DNA of 64,000 bases from Caballeronia udeis (GCF_001544555.2 NZ_FCOK02000001.1:124001-188000); one strand, 5' to 3'; numbered from the stretch's first letter, positions 9,327 to 18,504 are shown. Notes: a model not told the origin generated them from the sequence alone. Made by a program: numbers and translations.

Positions 9327-9375
9327 GACAGGTCAAAACGACAGCTCAAAACGACAGCTCAAAACGGGCTCAAAG
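9327..9375. repeat. 13-bp tandem repeat upstream of poxB
   Basis: The unit GACAGCTCAAAAC is present twice exactly (9340-9352, 9353-9365), once with one change (9327-9339), and as a partial fourth copy to 9375. It lies 80-130 bp upstream of the poxB start, in the 329-bp gap shared with the divergent rsuA-family gene. It could be a cluster of regulator sites or slipped-strand expansion. Confidence 0.7.
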
Positions 9376-9574
9376 TGAAAAGCATAGACGTCACGCAGGG
9401 GATCAACTATGAAAAACCTTAATCGGCCTGCTTTACGAATGGCCGACGACGGGGTCGGGCGATGGTCGAATGACCGCGCGCCGTCCTCGTTCACGCAGCC
9501 GCCACGCGGGATCGAAGCGCACCGGTTGCTAGAATGTCCGTCCCTCCTTTCTGCCTGAGCCAAGAACCGCCCTG

Positions 9575-10288
9575 ATGGATCTCGAACGCATTCTCTTCAC
9601 GCAGGGCTTTGGCTCGCGCCGCCAATGCCGCGCGCTCGTAGCTGATGGCCGCGTATCCATCGCGGGTTCGCTTTGTACCGATGCCGCGATCGACATCGCG
9701 TCTGACGCGCTCGCGTCATTCGAGTTTCAGGTCGATGGCGCGACATGGCGGTATCGGGAAAAAGCGTATCTGGTACTTAACAAGCCGCCGGGATACGAGT
9801 GTTCACGCGATCCGCAACACCACCTGAGCATCTTTCACCTGTTGCCGCTGCCATTGACGGAGCGCGGCGTGCAATGTGTGGGACGTCTGGATCAGGACAC
9901 GACCGGGCTCCTGCTTCTCTCTGACGATGGTGCGTTCGTGCATGCGTTCACATCACCGAAACGCAAGGTGGCGAAGATGTATCTCGCGACCACTCGCCAT
10001 CCATTGGACGATGCTCAGCTCTGCGCACTGCGCAATGGCGTCCTGCTGCACGGCGAATCGCAGCCAATAGCGGCAGTCAGCGCAAAACAACGTGACGAGC
10101 GAGAGCTCGAACTGTCGGTGCTCGAAGGCAAGTACCACCAGGTGAAGCGGATGGTCGCGGCGGCGGGGAACCGCGTGGAGAAATTGCATCGGGAGCGTAT
10201 TGGCGGCTTTGGTTTGCCTGATGACCTGGCCGAAGGCCAATGGCGCTGGCTGGACGATGCAGACCTCACCATGCTCAGGCAAAGCTGA
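9575..10288 (+). CDS. rsuA: 16S rRNA pseudouridine synthase, RsuA family
   Basis: 237 residues with an N-terminal S4 RNA-binding domain (ERILFTQGFGSRRQCRALVADGRV) and an RsuA/RluB-type catalytic domain. The catalytic Asp is D106 in VGRLDQDTTGLLLLSDDG; KYHQVKRM is the second family motif. RsuA modifies U516 of 16S rRNA. The size and lack of long basic tails favour RsuA over RluB, RluE or RluF, though specificity is not proven. It is divergent from poxB. Confidence 0.85.
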   Translation: MDLERILFTQGFGSRRQCRALVADGRVSIAGSLCTDAAIDIASDALASFEFQVDGATWRYREKAYLVLNKPPGYECSRDPQHHLSIFHLLPLPLTERGVQCVGRLDQDTTGLLLLSDDGAFVHAFTSPKRKVAKMYLATTRHPLDDAQLCALRNGVLLHGESQPIAAVSAKQRDERELELSVLEGKYHQVKRMVAAAGNRVEKLHRERIGGFGLPDDLAEGQWRWLDDADLTMLRQS

Positions 10289-10436
10289 TACGCCCGGCGT
10301 GCGTCATGTTCGTGCGATAGCGCGCTGAGTCACGATCGCGGCGGGTTTAACGTCACGATGAGACCCGAGCCGGTGCGCTGCATCCATCCGCGCGCTTCGA
10401 GCGTAGAACGTGGCATCCCTCTGCTTTTCGACATTT

Positions 10437-11303
10437 ATGCCCGCACAAGAAAAACGCCGCATCGTGACATTCGGGCTTGCGAGTCTTGCCGCTGCGGCAC
10501 TCGCCGCCTGTAGTCCCGTCAGACTCTTGAACGCCGCCATCCCGTCGGGTGGTTACAGGAAAACATCAGGCATTGCGTACGGAAGCGATCCGCGTCAGGT
10601 ACTCGACGTCTATGTGCCCGTCGCGGCAGGTGCCGCGCCGCGCCCGGTTGTCGTCTTCTTCTACGGCGGAAGCTGGCAAAACGGCGACCGTGCCAACTAC
10701 CTGTTCGTAGCACAGGCACTGACCTCACGCGGTTACGTAGCCGTGCTGCCCGACTACCGTACGTATCCGGAAACGGCGTTTCCCGGTTTCGTTAATGATG
10801 CGGCAGCCAGCGCTCGCTGGACCCGCGACCACGCGCATGAATTCGGCGGCGATCCGTCGCGGCTGTTCGTCATGGGTCATTCGGCAGGCGCTCATCTCGC
10901 CGCGCTGATCGCGACGGATCCGCGTTATCTCGCTTCGCAATCAATGTCGAAAGCCGACTTGCGCGGGGTGATCGGCCTGGCTGGACCTTACGACTTCCTG
11001 CCGATCAAGGACCCCACGCTACTCGACGTATTTCCGGCAGGCACGCGTGCCGAGAGCCAGCCGATCAATTTCGTCACTGGCCACGAGCCGCCAATGTTCC
11101 TCGCAGCCGGCACGGACGACACCGTTGTCGATCCCGGCAACACCGATCGCCTGGCGGCCATGCTGCGCAAACATGGCGATTCGGTGGAGGTAAAACACTA
11201 CGACGGCTTTGGCCATATCCGCATTGTTTCGGCGCTGGCGTTGCCGTTGCGGGGACGCTCGACGGTGCTCGCGGATGTATCGGCGTTCATTGATTCGCGA
11301 TGA
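10437..11303 (+). CDS. Alpha/beta-hydrolase lipoprotein (esterase/lipase)
   Basis: 288 residues from the ATG at 10437; a GTG at 10410 in frame is an alternative. The N-terminus is a lipoprotein signal (basic n-region, hydrophobic core, LAAC lipobox with Cys at ~25), so the enzyme is probably membrane-anchored facing the periplasm. The hydrolase domain shows the oxyanion segment FFYGGSWQNG, the nucleophile Ser in GHSAGAHLAAL, the acid in AGTDDTVVD and the His in GFGHIR. It resembles the BD-FAE/carboxylesterase branch. Substrate unknown. Confidence 0.82.
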   Translation: MPAQEKRRIVTFGLASLAAAALAACSPVRLLNAAIPSGGYRKTSGIAYGSDPRQVLDVYVPVAAGAAPRPVVVFFYGGSWQNGDRANYLFVAQALTSRGYVAVLPDYRTYPETAFPGFVNDAAASARWTRDHAHEFGGDPSRLFVMGHSAGAHLAALIATDPRYLASQSMSKADLRGVIGLAGPYDFLPIKDPTLLDVFPAGTRAESQPINFVTGHEPPMFLAAGTDDTVVDPGNTDRLAAMLRKHGDSVEVKHYDGFGHIRIVSALALPLRGRSTVLADVSAFIDSR

Positions 11304-11436
11304 GCGGACTGTGACCCGGACCGTCGCGATTCAATAGGTGTTAACACAACGCGCTGGTGCCGCGTTGCAGCATGCCTTTCTTACGACGTAAATCTATACT
11401 CCTTACACGACTATTAAAAGAAGCAGGAGGGCCATC

Positions 11437-11613
11437 ATGGCCGCTCACATGACCATTGCAATGATTGCGTTCGTGGCTTTCAGCGTGTTGTTCATCGTCG
11501 GATTGCTGGTGACGATGCACCTGCGCCATCGCTATCAACCCAACCTGATTGGTGCGCTGATCGGGGCTTTGCTGTGCTTCATTCTGCTGGAGACGCTACC
11601 GGTACTGATGTGA
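11437..11613 (+). CDS. Small membrane protein, unknown function
   Basis: 58 residues beginning MAAHMTIAMIAFVAF, with an ideal AGGAGG ribosome site at 11424-11429, seven bases before the ATG. Two hydrophobic helices (residues ~5-27 and ~37-57) are joined by a short basic turn LRHRYQPN, so it is a likely hairpin inner-membrane protein. A TATACT -10-like hexamer is at 11395-11400. The last 35 bases overlap the 3' end of the SDR gene on the opposite strand. No family recognised. Confidence 0.65.
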   Translation: MAAHMTIAMIAFVAFSVLFIVGLLVTMHLRHRYQPNLIGALIGALLCFILLETLPVLM

Positions 11614-12703
11614 TGGTGAACTGAGCATTCGCCTCGTTCCGGAAGTCGCGCAGGAAGTCGTGAATGCTCGGATAACGCAACGTGTAACGCATTTCGTCTC
11701 GCAGCCGGGTGTTCTGCAGACGTCGCGATTCACGCATGAACGAGAGCATCATCGGCTCGAGTTGCGTCTCTGCCTGCTCGCGCGAAACACGGGGAGCGCG
11801 CGGCAAGCCGAACGCATCGGCCACCAGGTCGAAATAGTCCCCCATGCGCAAGTCGCTATCGTCCGATGCATGCACCACACGCTGCGGACGTGCCCGCCGG
11901 ATTGCGAGTACGAGAATGGCGGCGAGATCGTCGGCATGGATGTGGTTGGTGTAGACGTCGTCGCCGGGCGCGAGCGCCGGCGTCCCCTTCTGCAGCCGTG
12001 CCAGCGGCAGGCGGTTGCCGGCGTAAATACCGGGAATCCGCACAATCGATGCACTCAGCAGACCGCGCCGCGTGGCGCCCCGCAATTGCGCTTCCGCCGA
12101 TACCCGCCGTTTCGCACGCGCGTTGTCCGGCCTGACCGGGCGCGTTTCATCAATCCACGCCCCGCCGCAATCGCCATAAACCCCCGACGTGCTCGCATAA
12201 ATCAGGCGGATTTGCCGCGGGCGCGCAGCGGTGCTGGAAACCCGGTCGGGTACAATAGACGGTCTTTTTATGGCTTTGGCGTGCGTTTTGACGCCCGCTT
12301 GCATGCTGCTTTTGAAGGTCGCGCGAAACCATTCGCGCCACGCCCTCTGGCGCGCCACCGCGCTGGTCGCCACGCGCGCAACGGACCGTCGCCGCGCACT
12401 CAGCGCGGCAATCAGCGCGCGGGTCCTGCTGTCGTCGTCGCCGTCTTTCTGGGGCGGCGCGAGATGCAACACCGTGGACGCAAGACCGGCCAGGCGCCGC
12501 AGGCTGCGGCGCTCGTCCAGATTGCCGATCAACGGTGTTGTGCCGGCTGCGCGCAGTTCGGCGGCACGCGCGGGTTGACTTGAAAGTGCGATCACGCGAG
12601 GCGCGGCGGCACGGCGGGCGAGAAGCGGCACGCACCGCAGGCCGACATCGCCGCAACCGGCAATCAGCACGCACGCGCGGCGTAGTTTTCGAGTGGCGAT
12701 CAT
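11579..12703 (-). CDS. Atypical SDR-family NAD(P)-binding protein (YeeZ-like)
   Basis: 374 residues from the ATG at 12703, chosen because the Rossmann motif follows at once (LIAGCGDVG, ~13-21). Other SDR elements are VLHLAPPQ (~78-85) and YASTSGVYGD (~169-178). No YxxxK catalytic motif is seen, which places it among atypical extended SDRs like E. coli YeeZ. Residues ~103-163 form a basic Ala/Arg/Lys/Ser-rich insert between two core strands. It faces the reductase gene at 12763 divergently with a 59-bp gap. Substrate unknown. Confidence 0.75.
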   Translation of the reverse strand: MIATRKLRRACVLIAGCGDVGLRCVPLLARRAAAPRVIALSSQPARAAELRAAGTTPLIGNLDERRSLRRLAGLASTVLHLAPPQKDGDDDSRTRALIAALSARRRSVARVATSAVARQRAWREWFRATFKSSMQAGVKTHAKAIKRPSIVPDRVSSTAARPRQIRLIYASTSGVYGDCGGAWIDETRPVRPDNARAKRRVSAEAQLRGATRRGLLSASIVRIPGIYAGNRLPLARLQKGTPALAPGDDVYTNHIHADDLAAILVLAIRRARPQRVVHASDDSDLRMGDYFDLVADAFGLPRAPRVSREQAETQLEPMMLSFMRESRRLQNTRLRDEMRYTLRYPSIHDFLRDFRNEANAQFTITSVPVASPAE

Positions 12704-12762
12704 GCTGTCGATTGTAGCCGCGGCGGCTTTTGCATTTGTTTCACCCAACTCATTCAGGATCT

Positions 12763-13794
12763 ATGGCTTTCAACGTTACGCTCCGGCAAAGCGGCCGGCA
12801 GTTTCAGGTAGAACCAGACGAAGCGGTGCTGCTTGCCGCGCTGCGTCAGGGCATTGGACTTCCCTACGGCTGCAAGAACGGAGCCTGCGGTTCATGCAAG
12901 GGCACGGTCGTGTCCGGCGAAGTCGAGCAGGCGCCGCATTCGTCGTCGGCATTATCCAACGACGAGAAGACCCGCGGCATGGCCCTTCTCTGCTGCGCGA
13001 CCGCCAAGGGCGACCTGACAGTCGACATACGCGAGGTCGCAGGCGTAGGCGACATCCAGGTCAAGAAGCTGCCCTGCCGCGTGAACGCGCTGGAGCGCAA
13101 GGCGGGCGACGTCATTGAACTGAAGCTGCAATTGCCGGCCAACGAACGTCTGCAATACCTGGCCGGCCAGTACATCGAATTCATATTGAAGGACGGCAAG
13201 CGCCGCAGCTATTCGATGGCGAGCCCCCCGCACCACGAAGGCCCGATCGAACTGCACGTGCGCCACATGCCCGGCGGCACCTTCACGGACCACGTGTTCG
13301 GCACCATGAAAGAGCGCGACATCCTGCGCTTCGAAGGCCCGCTCGGCACGTTCTTCCTGCGTGAGGATTCAGAGAAACCCATCGTGCTGCTCGCTTCCGG
13401 CACGGGCTTCGCACCCATCAAGGCGATCATTGAACATGCCGTGTTCAAGAACCTGAACCGGCCCATGACGCTCTATTGGGGCGGCCGCCGCAAGCAGGAC
13501 CTGTACATGATGGACATGGCCGAACAATGGGCGAAGGACGTGCCCAACTTCTCGTTCGTGCCGGTGCTGTCGGAACCCGATGCAAACGACGCATGGACTG
13601 GCCGTACGGGCTTTGTTCATCGTGCTGTCATTGAAGATCTGCCAGACTTGAGCGCGTATCAGGTGTACGCGTGCGGCGCACCGGTCATGGTGGAATCCGC
13701 GCAGCGCGATTTCACGAGTCACCACCGTTTGCCGGAGGACGAGTTCTACGCCGATTCGTTTACCAGCGCGGCGGATCTCGCCAATCCGGTTTGA
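12763..13794 (+). CDS. 2Fe-2S/FAD NAD(P)H oxidoreductase (AscD/phenol-hydroxylase reductase type)
   Basis: 343 residues from the ATG at 12763. The N-terminal ~90 residues are a plant-type ferredoxin domain with cluster Cys at 37, 42 and 45 (CKNGACGSCKG) and a fourth at 77 or 78. Then come an FAD-binding domain (RRSYSMASPP) and an NAD-binding domain (ASGTGFAPIKA, VYACGAPVMVESA). Homologues are often labelled CDP-6-deoxy-glucoseen reductase (AscD), but no sugar genes are nearby, so the partner that accepts the electrons is unknown. Confidence 0.85.
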   Translation: MAFNVTLRQSGRQFQVEPDEAVLLAALRQGIGLPYGCKNGACGSCKGTVVSGEVEQAPHSSSALSNDEKTRGMALLCCATAKGDLTVDIREVAGVGDIQVKKLPCRVNALERKAGDVIELKLQLPANERLQYLAGQYIEFILKDGKRRSYSMASPPHHEGPIELHVRHMPGGTFTDHVFGTMKERDILRFEGPLGTFFLREDSEKPIVLLASGTGFAPIKAIIEHAVFKNLNRPMTLYWGGRRKQDLYMMDMAEQWAKDVPNFSFVPVLSEPDANDAWTGRTGFVHRAVIEDLPDLSAYQVYACGAPVMVESAQRDFTSHHRLPEDEFYADSFTSAADLANPV

Positions 13795-14013
13795 GCGCAA
13801 GTTAGCCGCACCAAAGCCGGCGAGTGTGGCGGCTCGAAAAAAAATCGGGCCGCCATGGTTTACACGCAGGAACTTCGTATCGTATTCTTCGCGAATGCTC
13901 AAAATTTACGCCACTCTTCGACGTCGCCGCTCGCTGCTCCCCTAGGGATGCCGCTGGCTCGTCACGGATTGGCGCTTGAGTTTTCGGACCAGCGCACACT
14001 TCGCCACCATGAA

Positions 14014-14036
14014 GCCACGGAATTCCGTGGCTTTTT
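14014..14036 (+). terminator. Palindrome plus T-run upstream of the argD-like gene
   Basis: An 18-bp perfect palindrome (14014-14031, arms GCCACGG and CCGTGGC around AATT) followed by TTTTT. It forms a rho-independent terminator for plus-strand RNA. It is ~220 bp after the reductase stop and 66 bp before the argD-like start, in a 308-bp gap with no other gene seen, so it may instead end a leader or small RNA. Confidence 0.7.
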
Positions 14037-14102
14037 GCATTGTTGGTTCGGTATTTTTCCCCGCCACCTTTTTTCCTTGCTGTTTTCGTGGAGCCCGCCG
14101 TC

Positions 14103-15287
14103 ATGAATTTCCAAGAGTACCCCGTCGAATCGCTGATGTTCATCACGAACCGTCCTGAAATCGTGTTCACGCACGGCAAGGGTTCCTGGCTCTACGACAA
14201 CAACGAGAAGCGATACCTCGACTTCATCCAGGGCTGGGCGGTGAATAGTCTGGGTCATTGCAACGACGGCATGATCGAAGCCATGGACAAGCAGGCTCGC
14301 ACGCTGATCAACCCGTCGCCGGCTTTCTACAACGCGCCGATGGCCCAGCTCGCCGGCCTCCTGACCGCGAACAGCTGCTTCGACAAGGTGTTCTTCGCCA
14401 ACAGCGGCGCCGAAGCCAACGAAGGCGCGATCAAGCTCGCGCGCAAGTGGGGCAAGAAGTTCAAGGGCGGCGCGTACGAGATCATCACGTTCGACCACAG
14501 CTTCCACGGCCGGACGTTGGCGACCATGTCGGCCAGCGGCAAGCCGGGCTGGGACACCATCTATGCACCGCAAGTGCCGGGCTTCCCGAAGGCTGACCTG
14601 AACGACATCGCGTCGGTGGAAAAGCTCATCACCGATAAAACCGTCGGCGTGATGCTCGAGCCTATCCAGGGCGAAGGCGGCGTGATCCCGGCCACGCGCG
14701 AGTTCATGCAGGCTTTGCGCGCGCTGACGAAGAAACACAACCTGCTGATGATCGTCGATGAAGTGCAAAGCGGTTGCGGCCGCGCCGGCACCTTGTTCGC
14801 GTATGAATTGTCGGGCGTGGAGCCGGACGTCATGACGCTCGGCAAGGGCATTGGCGGCGGCGTGCCGCTGGCTGCGTTGCTCGCGACCAAGGAAGTGGCG
14901 TGCTTTGAACCCGGCGACCAGGGCGGCACGTACAACGGTAATCCGCTGATGACGGCCGCGGGTTTTTCGGTGATTTCCCAACTGACCGCGCCTGGTTTTC
15001 TCGAAGGCGTGCGTGAACGCGGTGAGTACCTGAAGGCGCAGTTGCTGCAGCTCTCCGAAGAGCGGGGTTTTAACGGCGAACGTGGCGAAGGTTTGCTGCG
15101 CGCGTTGCTGCTCAATAACGACAACGGTCCGAAGATTGTCGACATGGCGCGCGACATGGGACCGGATGGCTTGCTTCTGAATGCGGCGCGGCCGAACCTG
15201 CTGCGCTTCATGCCGGCGCTGAACGTGACGAAGGCCGAGATCGACCAGATGATGTCGATGCTTCGGACCGTGCTGGATTCGCTATGA
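14103..15287 (+). CDS. argD: Acetylornithine aminotransferase family protein
   Basis: Class III PLP aminotransferase of 394 residues. Visible are the phosphate-binding [15 protein letters not shown] (~100-114), the EPIQGEGG loop (~186-193), [10 protein letters not shown] with the PLP-pyridine Asp at ~219, and the Schiff-base Lys at 248 in LGKGIGGG. In arginine synthesis ArgD makes N-acetylornithine from the semialdehyde; some relatives act on succinylornithine or GABA. The ATG at 14103 fits the family length. It overlaps the following GNAT gene by 4 nt, so the two are coupled. Confidence 0.85.
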   Translation: MNFQEYPVESLMFITNRPEIVFTHGKGSWLYDNNEKRYLDFIQGWAVNSLGHCNDGMIEAMDKQARTLINPSPAFYNAPMAQLAGLLTANSCFDKVFFANSGAEANEGAIKLARKWGKKFKGGAYEIITFDHSFHGRTLATMSASGKPGWDTIYAPQVPGFPKADLNDIASVEKLITDKTVGVMLEPIQGEGGVIPATREFMQALRALTKKHNLLMIVDEVQSGCGRAGTLFAYELSGVEPDVMTLGKGIGGGVPLAALLATKEVACFEPGDQGGTYNGNPLMTAAGFSVISQLTAPGFLEGVRERGEYLKAQLLQLSEERGFNGERGEGLLRALLLNNDNGPKIVDMARDMGPDGLLLNAARPNLLRFMPALNVTKAEIDQMMSMLRTVLDSL

Positions 15288-15706
15288 TCATCCGGGTTTT
15301 CGACGAGCGCGACACGCAGGCTGTGCTCGCGCTCTGGGCACAAGCATTTCCGGAATACGCCACGCCAGGAAAGCCGCAGCGTGATCCGCGTTTATCGATT
15401 AGAAACAAGCTTGCCATGCAACCGGAGTTCTTCTTTGTCGGCATGTTGGAAGAGCGCTTGATCGGCACGGTGATGACGGGTTACGACGGGCATCGCGGAT
15501 GGATGTATTCGCTCGCGGTCGCCGAGGATCAACGCGGTAACGGTTATGCCCGTGCGCTGGTCGAGCACGCGGAACGCGCTCTCGCCGCTATCGGATGTCC
15601 GAAGCTCAATCTGCAGATCATGGCGAACAAGCCTGAAACGCAGGCCTTTTACGCGAAGCTCGGTTATCAGATGGATGAAGTGGTCAGCTTCGGCAAGCGG
15701 CTTTGA
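15284..15706 (+). CDS. GNAT-family acetyltransferase (YpeA-like)
   Basis: 140-residue GCN5-type N-acetyltransferase. The acetyl-CoA pyrophosphate loop is [16 protein letters not shown] (~85-100), preceded by the beta-strand MYSLAV and followed by [13 protein letters not shown]. It is close in layout to E. coli YpeA. Its ATG overlaps the argD-like stop (4 nt). The acceptor is unknown; coupling to an aminotransferase hints at an amino-acid-like substrate or simple co-transcription. Confidence 0.85.
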   Translation: MIIRVFDERDTQAVLALWAQAFPEYATPGKPQRDPRLSIRNKLAMQPEFFFVGMLEERLIGTVMTGYDGHRGWMYSLAVAEDQRGNGYARALVEHAERALAAIGCPKLNLQIMANKPETQAFYAKLGYQMDEVVSFGKRL

Positions 15707-15715
15707 GCACGCGTT

Positions 15716-15750
15716 AAAAAAGCCGCATGCCCTTCAAAGGCATGCGGTTT
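15716..15750. terminator. Bidirectional terminator between GNAT and livF
   Basis: 9-bp stem CCGCATGCC/GGCATGCGG (15723-15731, 15739-15747) with a 7-nt loop. A six-A run precedes and a short T run follows, so it can serve both the GNAT gene and the convergent livF. Confidence 0.75.
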
Positions 15751-15781
15751 CGTCATTCATCAACGCCGATCACTCGCCGAC

Positions 15782-16516
15782 TCATTCACCCAAGTAAGCA
15801 GCCCGCACCTTCGGATCGTCGAGCATGGTCTTCGCGTCACCCGACATGGTGACCAGGCCCGAATCCATCACGTAACCGCGGTTCGCCGCCTGCAACGCCA
15901 GACGCGCGTTCTGCTCAACCAGCAGCACTGTCAACCCTTCGCCCGAAATCTCGCGCACCACTTCGAAGATCTTCTCGACCATGATCGGCGAGAGACCCAT
16001 CGACGGTTCGTCCAGCAACAGCAGCTTCGGCCGCGACAACAGCGCCCGCGCCATGGCCAGCATCTGCTGCTCACCGCCCGACAACGTGCCCGCATACTGC
16101 GACGCCCGCTCCTTCAGCCGCGGGAAGAAGCCGAACATGCGGTCGGTGTCCTTGTCGATTTCGTCCTTGTCGTTACGCAAGTACGCGCCCATCTGCATGT
16201 TTTCCAGAATCGACATGCGCGCAAAAATGCCCCGCCCTTCCGGCACCATCGCGAGGCCGCGCTTGAGCAATTCATGCGACGGCACACCCTTGATCGACTC
16301 GCCCATATATTCGATATCGCCAGCCGAATACGCCTTCAGGCCCGTGATAGCTTTCATCGTGGTCGTCTTGCCCGCGCCGTTCGCGCCGATCAGCGTCACG
16401 AGTTCGCCCTTGCCGACTTCCAGGTCCACGCCCTTGACGGCATGAATGCCGCCATAGCTGACCTGCAGCCCCTTGATCTTCAACATTGCGCCGTTCGCGC
16501 CATTCGTCGTAGCCAT
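15782..16516 (-). CDS. livF: Branched-chain amino acid ABC transporter ATP-binding protein LivF
   Basis: 244-residue ATPase of the HAAT importer. Walker A is GANGAGKTT, the signature LSGGEQQMLAMARAL, Walker B LLLLDEPSMGL, and the H-loop region is replaced by the LivF-type LLVEQNAR. The start at 16516 shares one base with the livG stop. It is the last gene of the order livH-livM-livG-livF. Substrates may be Leu/Ile/Val or other hydrophobic or amide compounds. Confidence 0.93.
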   Translation of the reverse strand: MATTNGANGAMLKIKGLQVSYGGIHAVKGVDLEVGKGELVTLIGANGAGKTTTMKAITGLKAYSAGDIEYMGESIKGVPSHELLKRGLAMVPEGRGIFARMSILENMQMGAYLRNDKDEIDKDTDRMFGFFPRLKERASQYAGTLSGGEQQMLAMARALLSRPKLLLLDEPSMGLSPIMVEKIFEVVREISGEGLTVLLVEQNARLALQAANRGYVMDSGLVTMSGDAKTMLDDPKVRAAYLGE

Positions 16517-17292
16517 CAGTGAACCCCTGCCCCGAGATAAGCCTCGATCACCTTCGGATCCTTCTGCACGTCCTGCGGCAGACCCTCGGCGATCACCTTG
16601 CCGTAATCGAGCACCGTCATCCGGTTGCACAATCCCATCACCAGTTTCACATCGTGTTCGATCAAGAGGATCGTGCGGCCGTCGCTGCGAATCTTGTCGA
16701 GCAGGCGCGTGAGTTCGACCTTCTCCGTCGCGTTCATGCCGGCGGCAGGTTCATCGAGCGCGAGCAGCTTCGGATCGGTGGCCAGCGCACGTGCAATTTC
16801 CAGGCGGCGCTGGTGCCCGTACGACAGGTTGCGCGACGTGTAGTCCGCGTATTGCAGCACGCCCACGTACTCCAGCAACTCCAGCGCGCGCTCCTTGATT
16901 TCCTTCTCTTCGCGACGCTCGGACGGCGTCTGCAGCACCGCGCCGATCAGGCCGTGCTTGGTGCGCACGTGGCGTCCGACCATCACGTTTTCCAGCGCCG
17001 TCATGCCGCCGAACAGACGAATGTTCTGGAAGGTACGCGCAATGCCCGCCTTGGCCACCTGATGCACGGCCGTCGGCGTGTAAGGCGTGCCGTCGAGCAC
17101 GAACGCGCCCGAATCCGGCGTGTACAAGCCCGTGATCACGTTGAAGAACGTGGTCTTGCCGGCGCCGTTCGGGCCGATCAGGCCATAGATTTCGCCCTCC
17201 CTGATTTCCAGGCCAACTTCGGCTAGTGCCTGCAAGCCGCCGAAGCGCTTGTTCACGCCCTTCACGGACAGTCGAATGGGTTTATCACTCAT
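16516..17292 (-). CDS. livG: Branched-chain amino acid ABC transporter ATP-binding protein LivG
   Basis: 258 residues from the ATG at 17292 (MSDKPIRLSVKGVNKRFGG). Walker A GPNGAGKTT, signature LSYGHQRRLEIARAL, Walker B LLALDEPAAGMN and H-loop LLIEHDVKLVMG are all present, including the Y of the LivG-type signature. It pairs with LivF as the ATPase dimer, 26 bp downstream of livM. Confidence 0.93.
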   Translation of the reverse strand: MSDKPIRLSVKGVNKRFGGLQALAEVGLEIREGEIYGLIGPNGAGKTTFFNVITGLYTPDSGAFVLDGTPYTPTAVHQVAKAGIARTFQNIRLFGGMTALENVMVGRHVRTKHGLIGAVLQTPSERREEKEIKERALELLEYVGVLQYADYTSRNLSYGHQRRLEIARALATDPKLLALDEPAAGMNATEKVELTRLLDKIRSDGRTILLIEHDVKLVMGLCNRMTVLDYGKVIAEGLPQDVQKDPKVIEAYLGAGVH

Positions 17293-17318
17293 TGTGTTTT
17301 CTCCGCTCTCTCGGGGGC

Positions 17319-18488
17319 TCAGGCGCGCACCGGCTTCTTGCCAGCGCGCTTCGCAATCTTCGCGATCTTGTCTTCGTGTTTCGGAGACGGCCACAGGCCT
17401 TCCGAGCGATACAGCATGATCAGCACCATCGCGAGACCGTAGAGCAACTGGCGGATGACTTCGGTGTCCACGATCTGGTGACCGAAGATGAAGTTCTGCA
17501 GCGGACCCATGGTCGAGCGCAGGAATTCAGGAAACACGGCCAGCAGCACCGCGCCCAGGATCACGCCCGGAATGTGGCCCATGCCGCCGAGCACCACGCA
17601 GGCCAGCACCACGATGGATTCCCAGAACGTGAACGATTCCGGCGAAACGAATCCCTGGAACGTACCGAACATCGCGCCCGACAAACCGCCGAACGACGCA
17701 CCCATCGCGAAGGCCAGCAGCTTCACGTTACGGGTGTTGATGCCCATCGCCTTGGCGGCGATTTCGTCTTCGCGGATCGCGGCCCACGCGCGGCCAATAC
17801 GCGAATGCTGCAAGCGTACGCACACGAAGATCACGAACAGCGAACACAGCACGAACAGGTAGTAATAGTTGTAGACCGAGGGGAAGCTGAACCCGAACAA
17901 CGAGTGCGTCTTCGACAAATCGAATCCGAGGAACGACACCGGGTCGATGCCGGTAATCCCCTTCGGCCCGTTCGTGATGTTGACCGGACGATCCAGGTTG
18001 TTCATGAAGATCCGGACGATTTCCCCGAAGCCCAAGGTCACGATAGCGAGGTAGTCACCGCGCAGACGCAGCGTTGGTGCGCCGAGCAGGACACCGAAGG
18101 TGGCAGCCAGCCCCATTGCACAAGGCACGATCACCCAGATCGGCGTATGCAACCCGCCGGGGAACAGGTGGGCGATCCACTCGAACTGCGTGGTCAACTG
18201 CGGCGAGGACAGCAACGCAGCCACGTAAGCGCCCACCGCATAGAAAGCGATATAGCCCAAGTCCAGCAGCCCGGCAAAACCCACCACCACGTTCAGGCCC
18301 AGCGCCAACATCACGTACAGCATCGCGAAGTCGAGCACGCGGACCCAGTAGTTGCCGCCGGCGGCGCCAATCAACATCGGCGCGAGGACGACGAGTGCGG
18401 TAACCAGCACCGTGACGGCGTAGTTCTTCGCGGTCTTTTTTTCAGGGATGAGCGTGGTCGACGGCTCGATCGGTTGAATTGAAGTCAT
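17319..18488 (-). CDS. livM: Branched-chain amino acid ABC transporter permease LivM
   Basis: 389-residue membrane permease with about nine or ten hydrophobic segments. The family motifs YVMLALGLNVVVGFAGLLDLGY and LRLRGDYLAIVTLGFGEI are clear, as is the cytoplasmic coupling loop NTRNVKLLAFAMGASFGGL. An N-terminal cytoplasmic tail (~25 residues) precedes the first helix. It lies 16 bp after livH and 26 bp before livG. Confidence 0.93.
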   Translation of the reverse strand: MTSIQPIEPSTTLIPEKKTAKNYAVTVLVTALVVLAPMLIGAAGGNYWVRVLDFAMLYVMLALGLNVVVGFAGLLDLGYIAFYAVGAYVAALLSSPQLTTQFEWIAHLFPGGLHTPIWVIVPCAMGLAATFGVLLGAPTLRLRGDYLAIVTLGFGEIVRIFMNNLDRPVNITNGPKGITGIDPVSFLGFDLSKTHSLFGFSFPSVYNYYYLFVLCSLFVIFVCVRLQHSRIGRAWAAIREDEIAAKAMGINTRNVKLLAFAMGASFGGLSGAMFGTFQGFVSPESFTFWESIVVLACVVLGGMGHIPGVILGAVLLAVFPEFLRSTMGPLQNFIFGHQIVDTEVIRQLLYGLAMVLIMLYRSEGLWPSPKHEDKIAKIAKRAGKKPVRA

Positions 18489-18504
18489 GCTTGGTCTCCC
18501 CTAT

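Noticed and set aside
12231-12578. Plus-strand TACAAT-like element and frame inside the SDR gene
   Set aside because: No -35 partner and no ribosome site. It lies in the unusual basic insert of the SDR gene, so it is more simply explained by composition.
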